This document shows, in pieces, positions 17,417-25,066 of a stretch of DNA of 64,000 nt. The number at the start of each line of letters is the position of its first letter. Within the stretch, counting starts at the first letter, position 1. Source of the stretch: CAZAMB01 sp964501365 (GTDB lineage Bacteria > Planctomycetota > Phycisphaerae > UBA1845); the NCBI GenBank assembly GCA_964501365.1, contig CAZCST010000007.1:48168-112167 (forward strand). The letters run 5' to 3'. Both the position numbers and the translations under genes were made by a program. The notes below the pieces were generated by a model. The model ran no database searches. It had not been told where the DNA came from and was given only the letters and a program-made list of their open reading frames with translations.

Positions 17417-19096
17417 ATGAATCCCGGACAAACCGCCGTCGTCGTCATCGCAGGCTATCTCGTGGCCCTAGTCGCACTGGGCCTTCTCAGCCAACTTGTC
17501 CTGCGGGCCACCGTCGCCGACTATTTCGTCGCCTCACGCGGGCTTGGCTCGGTTATGCTGCTGATGTCACTCATTGGCACCACCATGACTGCCTTCGCGC
17601 TCATCGGCAGCTCCGGTGAAGCGTGGGAATCCGGCATCGTCGTCTATGGCAAGATGGCCTCCTGGTCCGGCATCATCCATGCGGCCATGTACTTCCTTGT
17701 CGGCATCAAGCTCTGGGCCTTCGGTAAGAAATACGGCTATGTCACCCAAATCCAATTCTTCCGTGACCGCTTCGAATCCGACAAATTGGGTTTGCTGCTT
17801 TTCCCCATTCTCGTCGCCTTATTGATTCCGTACGTCCTGGTCGGCGTCATCAGCTCGGGCACATCGATTGAGGCCGTCACGGCAGGAGCCTTTCCCACCT
17901 GGTTCCCGTCCGCTGATCCCAAACTGGTGGGAGCGGTGCCCTTCTGGCTGGGGTCGCTTGTGACGTGCGTAGTCGTTCTCTACTACATTTCAGCCGGCGG
18001 CGTACGCGGAACCGCATGGGTGAATGCTTTGCAAACCATCATCTTTCTCGTGCTCGGCTTCGCGGCTTGCTACACGATTTCCGAAAAGCTCGGTGGCCCC
18101 GTCAAGGCGACGCAAATGGTCATGGAATACAACCCCACACGCCTCAAACGAGACGTCACCCAGGCGGATGGAAAACTCTACGAAGAGAAACTTGCCGCTT
18201 TCAAGGCCGATCCCAAGGCCGCCATCATCAAACCCAGGGAACCGCACGCCGCTGACAAAATCGAATTCACCACGTACCTTTTCATCCCGCTCAGCGTGGC
18301 CATGTTCCCTCACCTTTTCCAATACTGGCTCACTGCCCGCAGCGCCAAAAAATTCCGCCTGTCCATCATCGGACAACCACTGCTCATCATGATCATCTGG
18401 GCTCCGTGCGTAATGATCGGCATCTGGGCCACCTCCGCGATCTACAATGGCCAGCCCGTGATCCCGCCGGACTTCGCCGAAGCCAACAAGGTTCTGCCCA
18501 TGATGGTCAAGAAGCTTTCTTCTCCTTTGCTTGGTGCATTGCTTGCGGGCGGAATCTTTGCCGCCGTCATGTCGAGCCTCGACGCGCAATTCCTCAGTCT
18601 TGGCAGTATGTTCACCAACGATATCGTAGCCCGCTATGCTCGCCCCGACCGATTCTCGGAGAAGCAGCTCGTGTTCATCGGGCGCATCTTCATCATCGTC
18701 ATCGTCGCGATCTCCTATGGCCTGGGGTTGATGTACATCCAGAAGAAACAGGGCGTGTTTGCCCTGGGAGTCTGGTGTTTTAGCGGATTCGCCAGTCTCT
18801 TCCCGTTGCTTTTCGCCTCGATCTACTGGCGTCGCGTGACCAAGGCCGGTGCGTATGCGTCCGTGCTTGCGGCTGCCTCCGTATGGTTCTGGCTCTTCCG
18901 TGATTCCGGATACGGGAAGCTTGGCGAGCACGCACACTGGGGCTTCACGCCTGTCACCTTGATCTTCGCTGCCGCTACGATCGCGTTGGTTCTTGTTTCG
19001 CTGATTACCAGGCCGCCCTCCACGGCCACCATCCAGAAATTCTTCTCGCCGGTCGATAAGAAAACCGAACGATGGGGACGCGAGGGCGGCGGATGA
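17417..19096 (+). CDS. Sodium:solute symporter family protein
   Basis: 559 residues with about 13 transmembrane segments. The SSS-family block SLIGTTMTAFALIGSSGEAW (about 53-72) and LLAGGIFAAVMSSLDAQFLSLGS region (about 377-399) are clear. A long hydrophilic loop of charged residues (about 235-280, MEYNPTRLKRDV to KPREPHAADK) is inserted between helices, unusual for the family. It is an inner-membrane Na+-coupled importer; the substrate is unknown. DUF3311 lies upstream and the thioesterase start overlaps its stop (ATGA). Confidence 0.88.
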   Translation: MNPGQTAVVVIAGYLVALVALGLLSQLVLRATVADYFVASRGLGSVMLLMSLIGTTMTAFALIGSSGEAWESGIVVYGKMASWSGIIHAAMYFLVGIKLWAFGKKYGYVTQIQFFRDRFESDKLGLLLFPILVALLIPYVLVGVISSGTSIEAVTAGAFPTWFPSADPKLVGAVPFWLGSLVTCVVVLYYISAGGVRGTAWVNALQTIIFLVLGFAACYTISEKLGGPVKATQMVMEYNPTRLKRDVTQADGKLYEEKLAAFKADPKAAIIKPREPHAADKIEFTTYLFIPLSVAMFPHLFQYWLTARSAKKFRLSIIGQPLLIMIIWAPCVMIGIWATSAIYNGQPVIPPDFAEANKVLPMMVKKLSSPLLGALLAGGIFAAVMSSLDAQFLSLGSMFTNDIVARYARPDRFSEKQLVFIGRIFIIVIVAISYGLGLMYIQKKQGVFALGVWCFSGFASLFPLLFASIYWRRVTKAGAYASVLAAASVWFWLFRDSGYGKLGEHAHWGFTPVTLIFAAATIALVLVSLITRPPSTATIQKFFSPVDKKTERWGREGGG

Positions 19097-19518
19097 GCGA
19101 GCCTTTTTCCATCACGCGCCGTGTGCAATTCGCGGACACTGATATGGCCGGCGTGCTGCACTTCTCGAACTACTTCCGCTACATGGAGGAGGTCGAGCAC
19201 GCCTTCTGGCGGTCTCTGGGCCGCAGCGTCGTCACGCCCGAAGGCCTGCACACCATGAGCTGGCCGCGTGTCGCCGTCTCCTGCGAATATTTCGCGCCCG
19301 CCCGCTTCGAGGACGAAGTCACGCTGACCTTCCGCCTCACGCACGTCGGGACCCGCTCGATCGGCTTCGAGGTTGACTTTTTCCGCGAGGGCAAGCTCAT
19401 CGCCTCCGGCAAGGTCACCGCCGTCTGCTGCGGCATGAAAGACGGATCGTTTTCCACGATGTCAATCCCCGATGACCTGCGATCCAGGCTGCTCGTCATT
19501 CAGTCCCCGCCAGTCTGA
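19093..19518 (+). CDS. Acyl-CoA thioesterase, 4-hydroxybenzoyl-CoA thioesterase type (hotdog)
   Basis: 141 residues, standard for a single hotdog domain. RVQFADTDMAGVLHFSNYFRY at the N-terminus holds the Asp and His-Asn pattern of the YbgC/4HBT group (D12-x-D14 and HFSNYF). It hydrolyses acyl- or aroyl-CoA thioesters; the exact substrate is unknown. The ATG overlaps the symporter stop (ATGA). A neighbourhood with a chorismate-lyase-like protein makes an aromatic CoA ester conceivable. Confidence 0.85.
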   Translation: MSEPFSITRRVQFADTDMAGVLHFSNYFRYMEEVEHAFWRSLGRSVVTPEGLHTMSWPRVAVSCEYFAPARFEDEVTLTFRLTHVGTRSIGFEVDFFREGKLIASGKVTAVCCGMKDGSFSTMSIPDDLRSRLLVIQSPPV

Positions 19519-19618
19519 CGAGTTAGCGGCGTACGGCGGAAACTGGTGACGATCGTTGGACGTCCAATCTTGCACCAGTGACCTACCGATTCGCACATTG
19601 CCGGCAAAGGGCCTGACC

Positions 19619-20068
19619 ATGAAACGCGTTCGCCGAATCCATATGCTGATCGGATGTCTTACGGCCCCCATGATTCTGTTTTTCGCGCTCACTGGCGCGT
19701 TGCAGGCCTGGGATCTCCATCGCAGCGCCAAGGACGGCTCCTACCGCGCTCCGTGGCTTGTGGCGGTGATGTCGAATTTCCATCAGAACAAGTTCTTTCA
19801 AGGCAAGGCAAAGGCCACCGACGGCTGCTCCGAGATCGCCGACCCGGCGGAGGCCCGGCGTTGCAGGGAGGCCGGCCAGAAGACTGTCGCAACGAACCGC
19901 TTCAAGGGCAAAATCTCTTCCGTCATCATTTTCTTATGCGCCTGCGGTCTGTTCCTCAACGCCGCGTCGGGAATCTGGATGGCTTTTGACTCGAAGGCAT
20001 CCCGACGCGCCGCCGCAATCCTTGTCGCGCTGGGCATCGCGATCCCCATGTTGTTGATCGTGATATGA
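19619..20068 (+). CDS. Small PepSY-associated-type membrane protein
   Basis: 149 residues. The first helix follows KRVRRIHMLIGCLTAP (residues 2-17) and resembles the RRLHRWLG start of PepSY-associated TM proteins, with His and Trp (ALQAWDLH). A soluble loop of about 60 residues contains three cysteines; two more helices lie at about 100-122 and 131-149. AAAGG precedes the ATG by 8 bp. The exact function is unknown. Confidence 0.6.
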   Translation: MKRVRRIHMLIGCLTAPMILFFALTGALQAWDLHRSAKDGSYRAPWLVAVMSNFHQNKFFQGKAKATDGCSEIADPAEARRCREAGQKTVATNRFKGKISSVIIFLCACGLFLNAASGIWMAFDSKASRRAAAILVALGIAIPMLLIVI

Positions 20069-20185
20069 CGGCATTCCCGTAATTTCATTGCGGAAATGCG
20101 CGAACATCGGGGCGCACTGAAATTCGCGGCTCGCGTTGTTTTGCGATAACTTCCACCATGTTGATTCCAACGAGGAGGAAATCGC

Positions 20186-20794
20186 ATGACCATAAGCTGC
20201 CTGACCCTTGTATTTGCGGCCATCGCCGCCCAGCCACAGCCCAAGCTCCAGTCCGAGTTGTTGCCGCCGACTCCCGATGACTGGCGGTTTGAACGGATCG
20301 ACTTTCCCCTCCCGTTCGCCCCTGAGCTCAAATACCAGGGGTTCGAGGAGCTTCGGTTTGCGCCGGGCATGTTCAAACCAGAATCCGAAACGTATTTCAC
20401 CTACATTTTCGCGATGAAAATCACCGGCGATGCGACGCTCGAGGCCGCGGCGTTGCAAACGCTGCTGGAAACGTATTTCCGCGGACTTTGCGGAGCGGTG
20501 GCCAAGGACAAGAAGCTCGAAATCGACACGTCGAAAATTTCTGCGCAAGTTCGCGCCGATCAAACGGAGGACAAATCTGCCCGGCAATTCCGCGCGACCG
20601 CCGAAATCGTCGATGCCTTCGTCACCGGCAAACCCCTGACGCTGAATGTAGAAATGATGGTGATCGACGTGAGCCAGTCAGACCGCCGCATCTTCGCCGC
20701 CCTATCCTCCAAGCCCGTCGATTCCCCGATCGGGAAACAACTCCGCACGTTCAAGGATCAGTTCAAGGAACGGTGTTCGCATGAGAAGAAGTAG
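20186..20794 (+). CDS. Hypothetical secreted protein
   Basis: 202 residues; not recognised. A short hydrophobic start (MTISCLTLVFAAIAAQ) looks like a signal peptide with cleavage after AIA or AQ. The mature part is charged, with a DDWRFERIDFPLPFAP segment, and two cysteines only (about residues 103 and 198). GAGGAGG 8 bp before the ATG is a strong ribosome binding site, which supports a real gene. Confidence 0.65.
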   Translation: MTISCLTLVFAAIAAQPQPKLQSELLPPTPDDWRFERIDFPLPFAPELKYQGFEELRFAPGMFKPESETYFTYIFAMKITGDATLEAAALQTLLETYFRGLCGAVAKDKKLEIDTSKISAQVRADQTEDKSARQFRATAEIVDAFVTGKPLTLNVEMMVIDVSQSDRRIFAALSSKPVDSPIGKQLRTFKDQFKERCSHEKK

Positions 20795-20800
20795 GCAATT

Positions 20801-20832
20801 GGGTGGTGCATCAAACGACGATGCACCCTACC
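20801..20832. repeat. REP-like palindrome, GGTGCAT type
   Basis: GGTGCAT (20805-20811) pairs with ATGCACC (20821-20827) across a 9-nt loop, followed by CTACC. The shared trailing ACCCTAC links it to the GGTGGGC-type palindromes elsewhere in the window. It sits just after the stop of the preceding gene and could also stall or end transcription. Confidence 0.6.
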
Positions 20833-20910
20833 TGGCTTGATGCTGTAATAGATCGTTGACGCCTTTGTGGTACTCAAGCCACATGAGTTGATATTCTTGC
20901 CACGTCATCG

Positions 20911-21339
20911 CTACAAAATCAGGGAACGAAAGTTTAGCAAAAGACTTGCCAGAAACAGGGCGAATCCAAAAAAGCACAATGGTCGATCCTCTTCAATTGT
21001 TCCGATCACAACGGCATTATCAGCAAGCCAGTCCGCTCCACATTCAGAGCATCGCGTCGAAACGCTCTCGGCAGTAGGAGGAAGCTGATATTCACATTGG
21101 GCACACCTACGATCATTTCCTTGGCGACGACGAAAACCAACCTCAATTGCTCGCCAGCCGGTCACCAACCCAATAATCGGTATGATCGCATTCAACCATA
21201 AGGCACTGTCTTTCAATTTGGGAGTACCCAACATGACCGCGTAAACGATGACCGCGACCATTAGCATACCCGCAAATTCGTAAAGTATTCGCCGACGCTT
21301 GTTCATTTGCTCGAATCTGAAGACAGGGATCATCTTCAT
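20911..21339 (-). CDS. Hypothetical membrane protein with zinc-ribbon
   Basis: 142 residues. Two transmembrane helices near the N-terminus (about 24-41 and 49-65) precede a Cys4 module, CAQC then CSEC (about residues 81-84 and 99-102), which probably binds zinc, and a third helix near the end. Not assigned to a named family. Starts at ATG 21339, TTG 21345 and ATG 21306 are possible and none has a convincing ribosome binding site. Confidence 0.5.
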   Translation of the reverse strand: MKMIPVFRFEQMNKRRRILYEFAGMLMVAVIVYAVMLGTPKLKDSALWLNAIIPIIGLVTGWRAIEVGFRRRQGNDRRCAQCEYQLPPTAESVSTRCSECGADWLADNAVVIGTIEEDRPLCFFGFALFLASLLLNFRSLIL

Positions 21340-21490
21340 GTTCAACTATCGTATGGGCTGGTGGCACCGACGATGTGCCACTGCGCTTGAGCAGTGCGTT
21401 TCTCCCAACAAGTACGCCCAATGTTGCAGTTTTTTCGCTACGTCGGCCATGAATCGACGCGTGTGTCGAACCTTCAGCGATGTGGCCTTT

Positions 21491-21748
21491 TCAATGATGT
21501 TTCCCATTTCCGCCCGAACTCTTGACGTCTTCTGCCGGTTCAATCCCTACTACATGCAACAAATCGTACTGGCTGAATCGGTCCGGAATCTCGTCTTGCT
21601 GCGAGGAAGTGAACACAAGGATGCTCGAGCGGGTCAATGCGGCGAAGTCCGGGTGGGAAACGTCAAAGGTCTCGCCCGTGGTCAGCTTGATACGAAAGGG
21701 TTGAAACGGCGATTTCCGTAACGTGTCGTGCAATTCCTGGTAGCGCAT
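21491..21748 (-). CDS. Small conserved planctomycete hypothetical protein
   Basis: 85 residues. The start RYQELHDTLRKSPFQPFRI and TTGETFDVSHPDFAALTRSS match a short family common in Planctomycetes whose members begin RxxELxxxLxxxPFxPFR. Function unknown. GGGAGG lies 5 bp before the ATG. Confidence 0.7.
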   Translation of the reverse strand: MRYQELHDTLRKSPFQPFRIKLTTGETFDVSHPDFAALTRSSILVFTSSQQDEIPDRFSQYDLLHVVGIEPAEDVKSSGGNGKHH

Positions 21749-21882
21749 AGCGGCCTCCCATTTGAATTATAGCCAAAGGCGACCACCCTTCTCAACCTCT
21801 GTCATGAGTCGGGGTCGGCCACGTGGCCCACGATGCGGCTTATGGCTACGTGGGGCCGTGAATCCAATTCGCTGAGCCGCCG

Positions 21883-21946
21883 ATCTCTTGAGCCCCCTTG
21901 AACTCTTAAACCTTTGAACTCTTGATCCCTATCCCCTAAACCCTGA
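21883..21946. repeat. 8-bp-period tandem repeat (TTGAACTC type)
   Basis: The tract contains CTCTTGAG, CTCTTAAA, CCTTTGAA and CTCTTGAT at spacings close to 8 bp, then degenerates into CCCTATCC. It is the intergenic counterpart of the octamer arrays found inside mnmG and the phosphatase gene at the right end, though with a different unit. Confidence 0.5.
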
Positions 21947-22209
21947 TTGCAATTCGCCTCAAATCTGCGCGCGCCCGGGATGTTATGTATGGTGATGGAC
22001 AGAATTCGCCAGACTCATCCCACCAACGGCGCAGGGCCGAACCAACCGACTACATATGGCGTCCTAACGCAAACCTACCACAACGCCAAAAACAGTAATT
22101 ACGAAACGAACCCGTTTTGTGGCCCTGCTTTACTCCCCCGATGCAGTTGCGGGCAGGGTACACAATGACAGCTCATCTGCGCAAGTCATCGCAATCTGTG
22201 GATCGGATT

Positions 22210-22230
22210 GGCGGGCACAGCCCACCCTGC
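22210..22230. repeat. REP-like palindrome, degenerate copy
   Basis: GGCGGGC-ACA-GCCCACC followed by CTGC; one mismatch in the stem compared with the consensus GGTGGGC-NNN-GCCCACCCTAC. It ends 22 bp before the 3' end of the citrate synthase gene. Confidence 0.6.
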
Positions 22231-22251
22231 AAATTGCCTTGCTGCCTCTTT

Positions 22252-23376
22252 CTATCCGCGCTTTTCGATAGGAGGCACGGACCGGAGCGGCGGGCCGATG
22301 TACTTGCTGAGCGGGCGGTAGATGCGGTTGTTGGAAATCTGCTCGATGTAGTGGGCGCACCAGCCGGCGATGCGACTACACGCAAACAGCGGCGTGTAGA
22401 GATCGGGCGGGAGATCGAGCAGGTAGTAGACCACGCCGCAGGGGTAATCGACGTTTGGATAGATGGGGTTGTCGCGGTTGACGATCGGGTTCTTGATGGC
22501 GTCGTAGATGGCCACCAGGTCTTCGCGGCCCTTGATCTTGGCGAGCTTGCGCATTTCGCGTTCGAGAATCGTCGCGCGGTGGTCGCCGTGCTTATAGACG
22601 CGGTGGCCAAAGCCCATGACCTTTTCCTTCTTGGCCAGGGCGTCGCGCACCCACTTGTCGGCCTCGGCGGCGGACTTGAACTTGAGGATCAACTCGATGG
22701 CTTCCTCGTTGGCGCCGCCGTGCAGCGGGCCCTTGAGCGCGCCGATGGCGCTGACGGTCGCCGAAGTCATGTCAGAGGCGGTCGAGGCCACAACGCGGTT
22801 GGTGAAGGTGCTGGCGTTGAAGTCGTGCTCGGCGTAGAGGACCAGAGTCAGGTCGAGAATGCGCGAGGAAAGTTCATCGGGGTCCTTGCCGTGGAACATG
22901 TAGAGCATCTGGGCGGCATGGCCCAGGCCACGCTTGGGCTGGACCGGATCGAGACCCTTCAAAAGTCGATAGCGCGCCGCAACGATGTCGGATGCCTGAG
23001 CGAGCAGCCAGATGGCGCGACGCTTGAGCGATTCGAGCTGCTGACCCTCCACGGGATCGAAATGGCTGGCCATGGAGATGCAGGTGCGCAGCGCGGACAT
23101 CAGCGGAACGCCGCGAGGAATCTTACGGAGCGTGTCGAGGACCTCAGCCCGCAGGCCGTGAAATCCCGCGAGCTGATCGCGGAAGGATTCGAGCTGTGCC
23201 TTGGTGGGCAGCTCTTCGTAAATCAGAAGGTGAGCGACTTCGCCGAAGCTGCACTTTTCAGCCAGCTCAGCGATCGGGTAGCCGCGATAGAGAAGCTGGC
23301 CTTGATCGACGCAGCAGATTTTCGTTTCGCCGGCGATGACGCCTTCGAGGCCAGGTTTCCAGGTTTCGGTGGTCAT
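22252..23376 (-). CDS. prpC: Citrate synthase / 2-methylcitrate synthase family
   Basis: 374 residues, the short two-domain form. Catalytic regions are GALKGPLHGGANEEA (near residues 214-228), MGFGHRVYKHGDHR (near 253-266) and the Asp in YPNVDYPCGVVY (near 316). It condenses acetyl-CoA or propionyl-CoA with oxaloacetate. The methylisocitrate-lyase gene lies immediately upstream on the same strand, which favours 2-methylcitrate synthase (propionate oxidation), but a plain citrate synthase cannot be excluded by sequence reading. Confidence 0.85.
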   Translation of the reverse strand: MTTETWKPGLEGVIAGETKICCVDQGQLLYRGYPIAELAEKCSFGEVAHLLIYEELPTKAQLESFRDQLAGFHGLRAEVLDTLRKIPRGVPLMSALRTCISMASHFDPVEGQQLESLKRRAIWLLAQASDIVAARYRLLKGLDPVQPKRGLGHAAQMLYMFHGKDPDELSSRILDLTLVLYAEHDFNASTFTNRVVASTASDMTSATVSAIGALKGPLHGGANEEAIELILKFKSAAEADKWVRDALAKKEKVMGFGHRVYKHGDHRATILEREMRKLAKIKGREDLVAIYDAIKNPIVNRDNPIYPNVDYPCGVVYYLLDLPPDLYTPLFACSRIAGWCAHYIEQISNNRIYRPLSKYIGPPLRSVPPIEKRG

Positions 23377-23402
23377 GTATCAGCCTTGCTTTGGGATCAA
23401 AC

Positions 23403-23450
23403 GGGGGGCATTGCCCGCCCTGCCAAGATGGTGGGCACGGCCCACCCTAC
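23403..23450. repeat. Tandem pair of REP-like palindromes between prpB and prpC
   Basis: GGGGGGC-ATT-GCCCGCCC (from 23403) is followed 9 bp later by GGTGGGC-ACG-GCCCACC (23430-23446) and CTAC. The pair fills most of the 70-bp gap and touches the end of prpB. Such paired hairpins could reduce or protect the downstream transcript. Confidence 0.65.
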
Positions 23451-24310
23451 TTACCGTCGTAGCCGAGAAGGTCGTACAACTCGGTGCGGGTCTGCATTCG
23501 ATCGAGCTGCGATTTCATCGAATGCTCCTTTTTGAGTACCCGCAAAGCTTCCTGAGTGGCCTTCATCGCAATTCGCTGGAGGCTCACCGGGAAGATGACC
23601 AGATTGTAACCGATGGCCCCGAATTCGTCAGCCGTCAGGTGCGGAGTCTTGCCGAACTCGGTCATGTTGGCCAGCAGGATTGTATCGACATCCCGGGCGA
23701 AGCGCTCGAATTCCTCGCGGGTTTCGAGGGCCTCCGGGAAGATACCATCGGCCCCAGCCTTGAGATAGAGGTGGGCACGCCGTACGGCTTCGTCGTAACC
23801 AACAACCCCACGGGCGTCGGTACGAGCGAGAATGAGGAAATCGCGGCTGGTTTTGGCGGCGTTGGCGGCGGCAATTTTTTCGCAGAATTCGTGTTCTGGG
23901 ACGAGGCGCTTGCCGTCGAGGTGGCCGCAGCGTTTGGGGAATTCCTGGTCTTCAAGGTGGATGCCGCTGACGCCCACGGATTCGAGCACGCGAACAGTGC
24001 GGGCGGCGTTTTCGGGGCCGCCGTAGCCGGTGTCGGCGTCCATGATGATTGGGAGCGTGGTCGCGCGAGCGATGTGGTCGGCGTGGTCGCGCGCTTCAGT
24101 CAGGGACATCAGGCCGATGTCCGGAACGCCGCCGACGGAATTGGCCAGCACCGCGCCGGACAAGTAGATGGCGTCGAAGCCTTCGCGCTCGATGAGCCGC
24201 GCCGACAGCGCGTTGTACGCGCCGGGGAGCGTGACGACACCGCGCGCGATCAGGCTACGAAGTTGCGCCGAGCGTTGTGCAGATGGGATTGCCCCGTTAG
24301 TAATTTGCAT
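23447..24310 (-). CDS. prpB: Methylisocitrate lyase (isocitrate lyase/PEP mutase family)
   Basis: 287 residues from ATG 24310. The catalytic loop KRCGHLDGK is near residue 120, preceded by MDADTGYGGPENAART and HLEDQEFP (metal-binding Asp and Glu), and AGADGIFPEAL follows. This set is typical of PrpB, which splits 2-methylisocitrate to pyruvate and succinate. The frame is open to 24382, but that extension overlaps the next gene. It is upstream of the citrate synthase gene, with two REP-like hairpins between them. No prpD or acnD is in the window. Confidence 0.88.
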   Translation of the reverse strand: MQITNGAIPSAQRSAQLRSLIARGVVTLPGAYNALSARLIEREGFDAIYLSGAVLANSVGGVPDIGLMSLTEARDHADHIARATTLPIIMDADTGYGGPENAARTVRVLESVGVSGIHLEDQEFPKRCGHLDGKRLVPEHEFCEKIAAANAAKTSRDFLILARTDARGVVGYDEAVRRAHLYLKAGADGIFPEALETREEFERFARDVDTILLANMTEFGKTPHLTADEFGAIGYNLVIFPVSLQRIAMKATQEALRVLKKEHSMKSQLDRMQTRTELYDLLGYDGK

Positions 24311-24318
24311 ATCCAACC

Positions 24319-24528
24319 CTACGCGACCAGGGATTTCAGATTCAGGCGAAGCAGTTGTTTTTCTTTCGCCGTGACCACACACTTGCTTCGGCCCTGATCG
24401 TCAAGCACTTCAATCTCGTACACCCCCAAATCAGGGTAGCAATGAACTACCGCTCCCACGTCGCCGCGAGCGACGCCTTCATTGGGAATATCTTCTGTAA
24501 TCGTCACTACGTCATGTTCTCTAAGCAT
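24319..24528 (-). CDS. DUF4926-family small protein
   Basis: 69 residues. LREHDVVTITEDIPNEGV followed by RGDVGAVVHCYPD, YEIEVLDDQGR and a short C-terminal helix fits DUF4926, a small beta-barrel-like family. Function unknown; it is often found beside DUF6883, as here, 3 bp downstream of that gene. The pair may be an operon with prpB, which starts 8 bp after this stop. Confidence 0.78.
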   Translation of the reverse strand: MLREHDVVTITEDIPNEGVARGDVGAVVHCYPDLGVYEIEVLDDQGRSKCVVTAKEKQLLRLNLKSLVA

Positions 24529-24531
24529 GGT

Positions 24532-24864
24532 TTACTCCACAAAACAAGTGACAAGCCGAGGCGAATCTGAATCAACATTCAACACCCAAACAGAAACGAC
24601 TTTCCTTGTACCTCGTGGGCCTGAAACCGGGCACCGAAGTCGGTACTTGGTTCCAAACTCGTTACCTGTTGTTTTTTCAACGTCCAAAATATTCGCGGCA
24701 TCAAGGAGAGCCTGTCTAAGTATCGTTGAGTTAGCACGAGTGATGCCAAGGAGGTGCTCAAAAAGATACGCATGATGTTTTCCTACGGGATGGTCAGGAT
24801 TCAGCACGTATCCAATTAGCTTCTCGTGTTCAACGATGGCCCGTTCACCGTTTGGCATTTTCAC
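24532..24864 (-). CDS. DUF6883-family protein
   Basis: 110 residues. The start KMPNGERAIVEHEKLIGYVL, then HPVGKHHAYLFEHLLGI, and the end SVWVLNVDSDSPRLVTCFV, match DUF6883 as I recall it. It resembles small proteins encoded with DUF4926 in mobile or toxin-antitoxin-like contexts, but no activity is known. The GTG at 24864 places KMPNG at the family start; ATG 24858 is the alternative. Confidence 0.7.
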   Translation of the reverse strand: MKMPNGERAIVEHEKLIGYVLNPDHPVGKHHAYLFEHLLGITRANSTILRQALLDAANILDVEKTTGNEFGTKYRLRCPVSGPRGTRKVVSVWVLNVDSDSPRLVTCFVE

Positions 24865-25066
24865 ATCTCAATTCTAACCATTGAGTTGAATCGTGTCAGG
24901 ACATCCAAACGTTTTGGTAGCCCAGTTCAACAACTCACAGTTTTTCCGATGAATTGGCACTTGTGTTGCTTGCATTTGTGCTTCCAGGCGGGCTATGCTT
25001 TGTTATCAGCCTGTCGTGGCATCGCGTTTGCAGGGGTGCGTGCAAATCATTTTTGGGGGACAAAAC

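Larger units (their letters stand above)
21749..22251. other. Intergenic stretch of about 500 bp with repeats and no supported gene
   Basis: It lies upstream of the small hypothetical and downstream of the citrate synthase gene. It holds an 8-bp-period tract (21883-21946) and a degenerate REP-like palindrome (22210-22227). I see no coding region or RNA gene I can support. Confidence 0.6.

Noticed and set aside
17990..18937. 315-residue minus-strand open frame
   Set aside because: Antisense shadow of the sodium:solute symporter; rich in Asp, Glu, His and Arg without a recognisable fold.
22117..23535. 472-residue plus-strand open frame
   Set aside because: It lies opposite the citrate synthase gene, which has all catalytic motifs. 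The plus-strand product has no domain character and reads as a GC-rich antisense shadow.
23336..24397. 353-residue plus-strand open frame
   Set aside because: Antisense to prpB, whose KRCGH motif and family blocks are clear.
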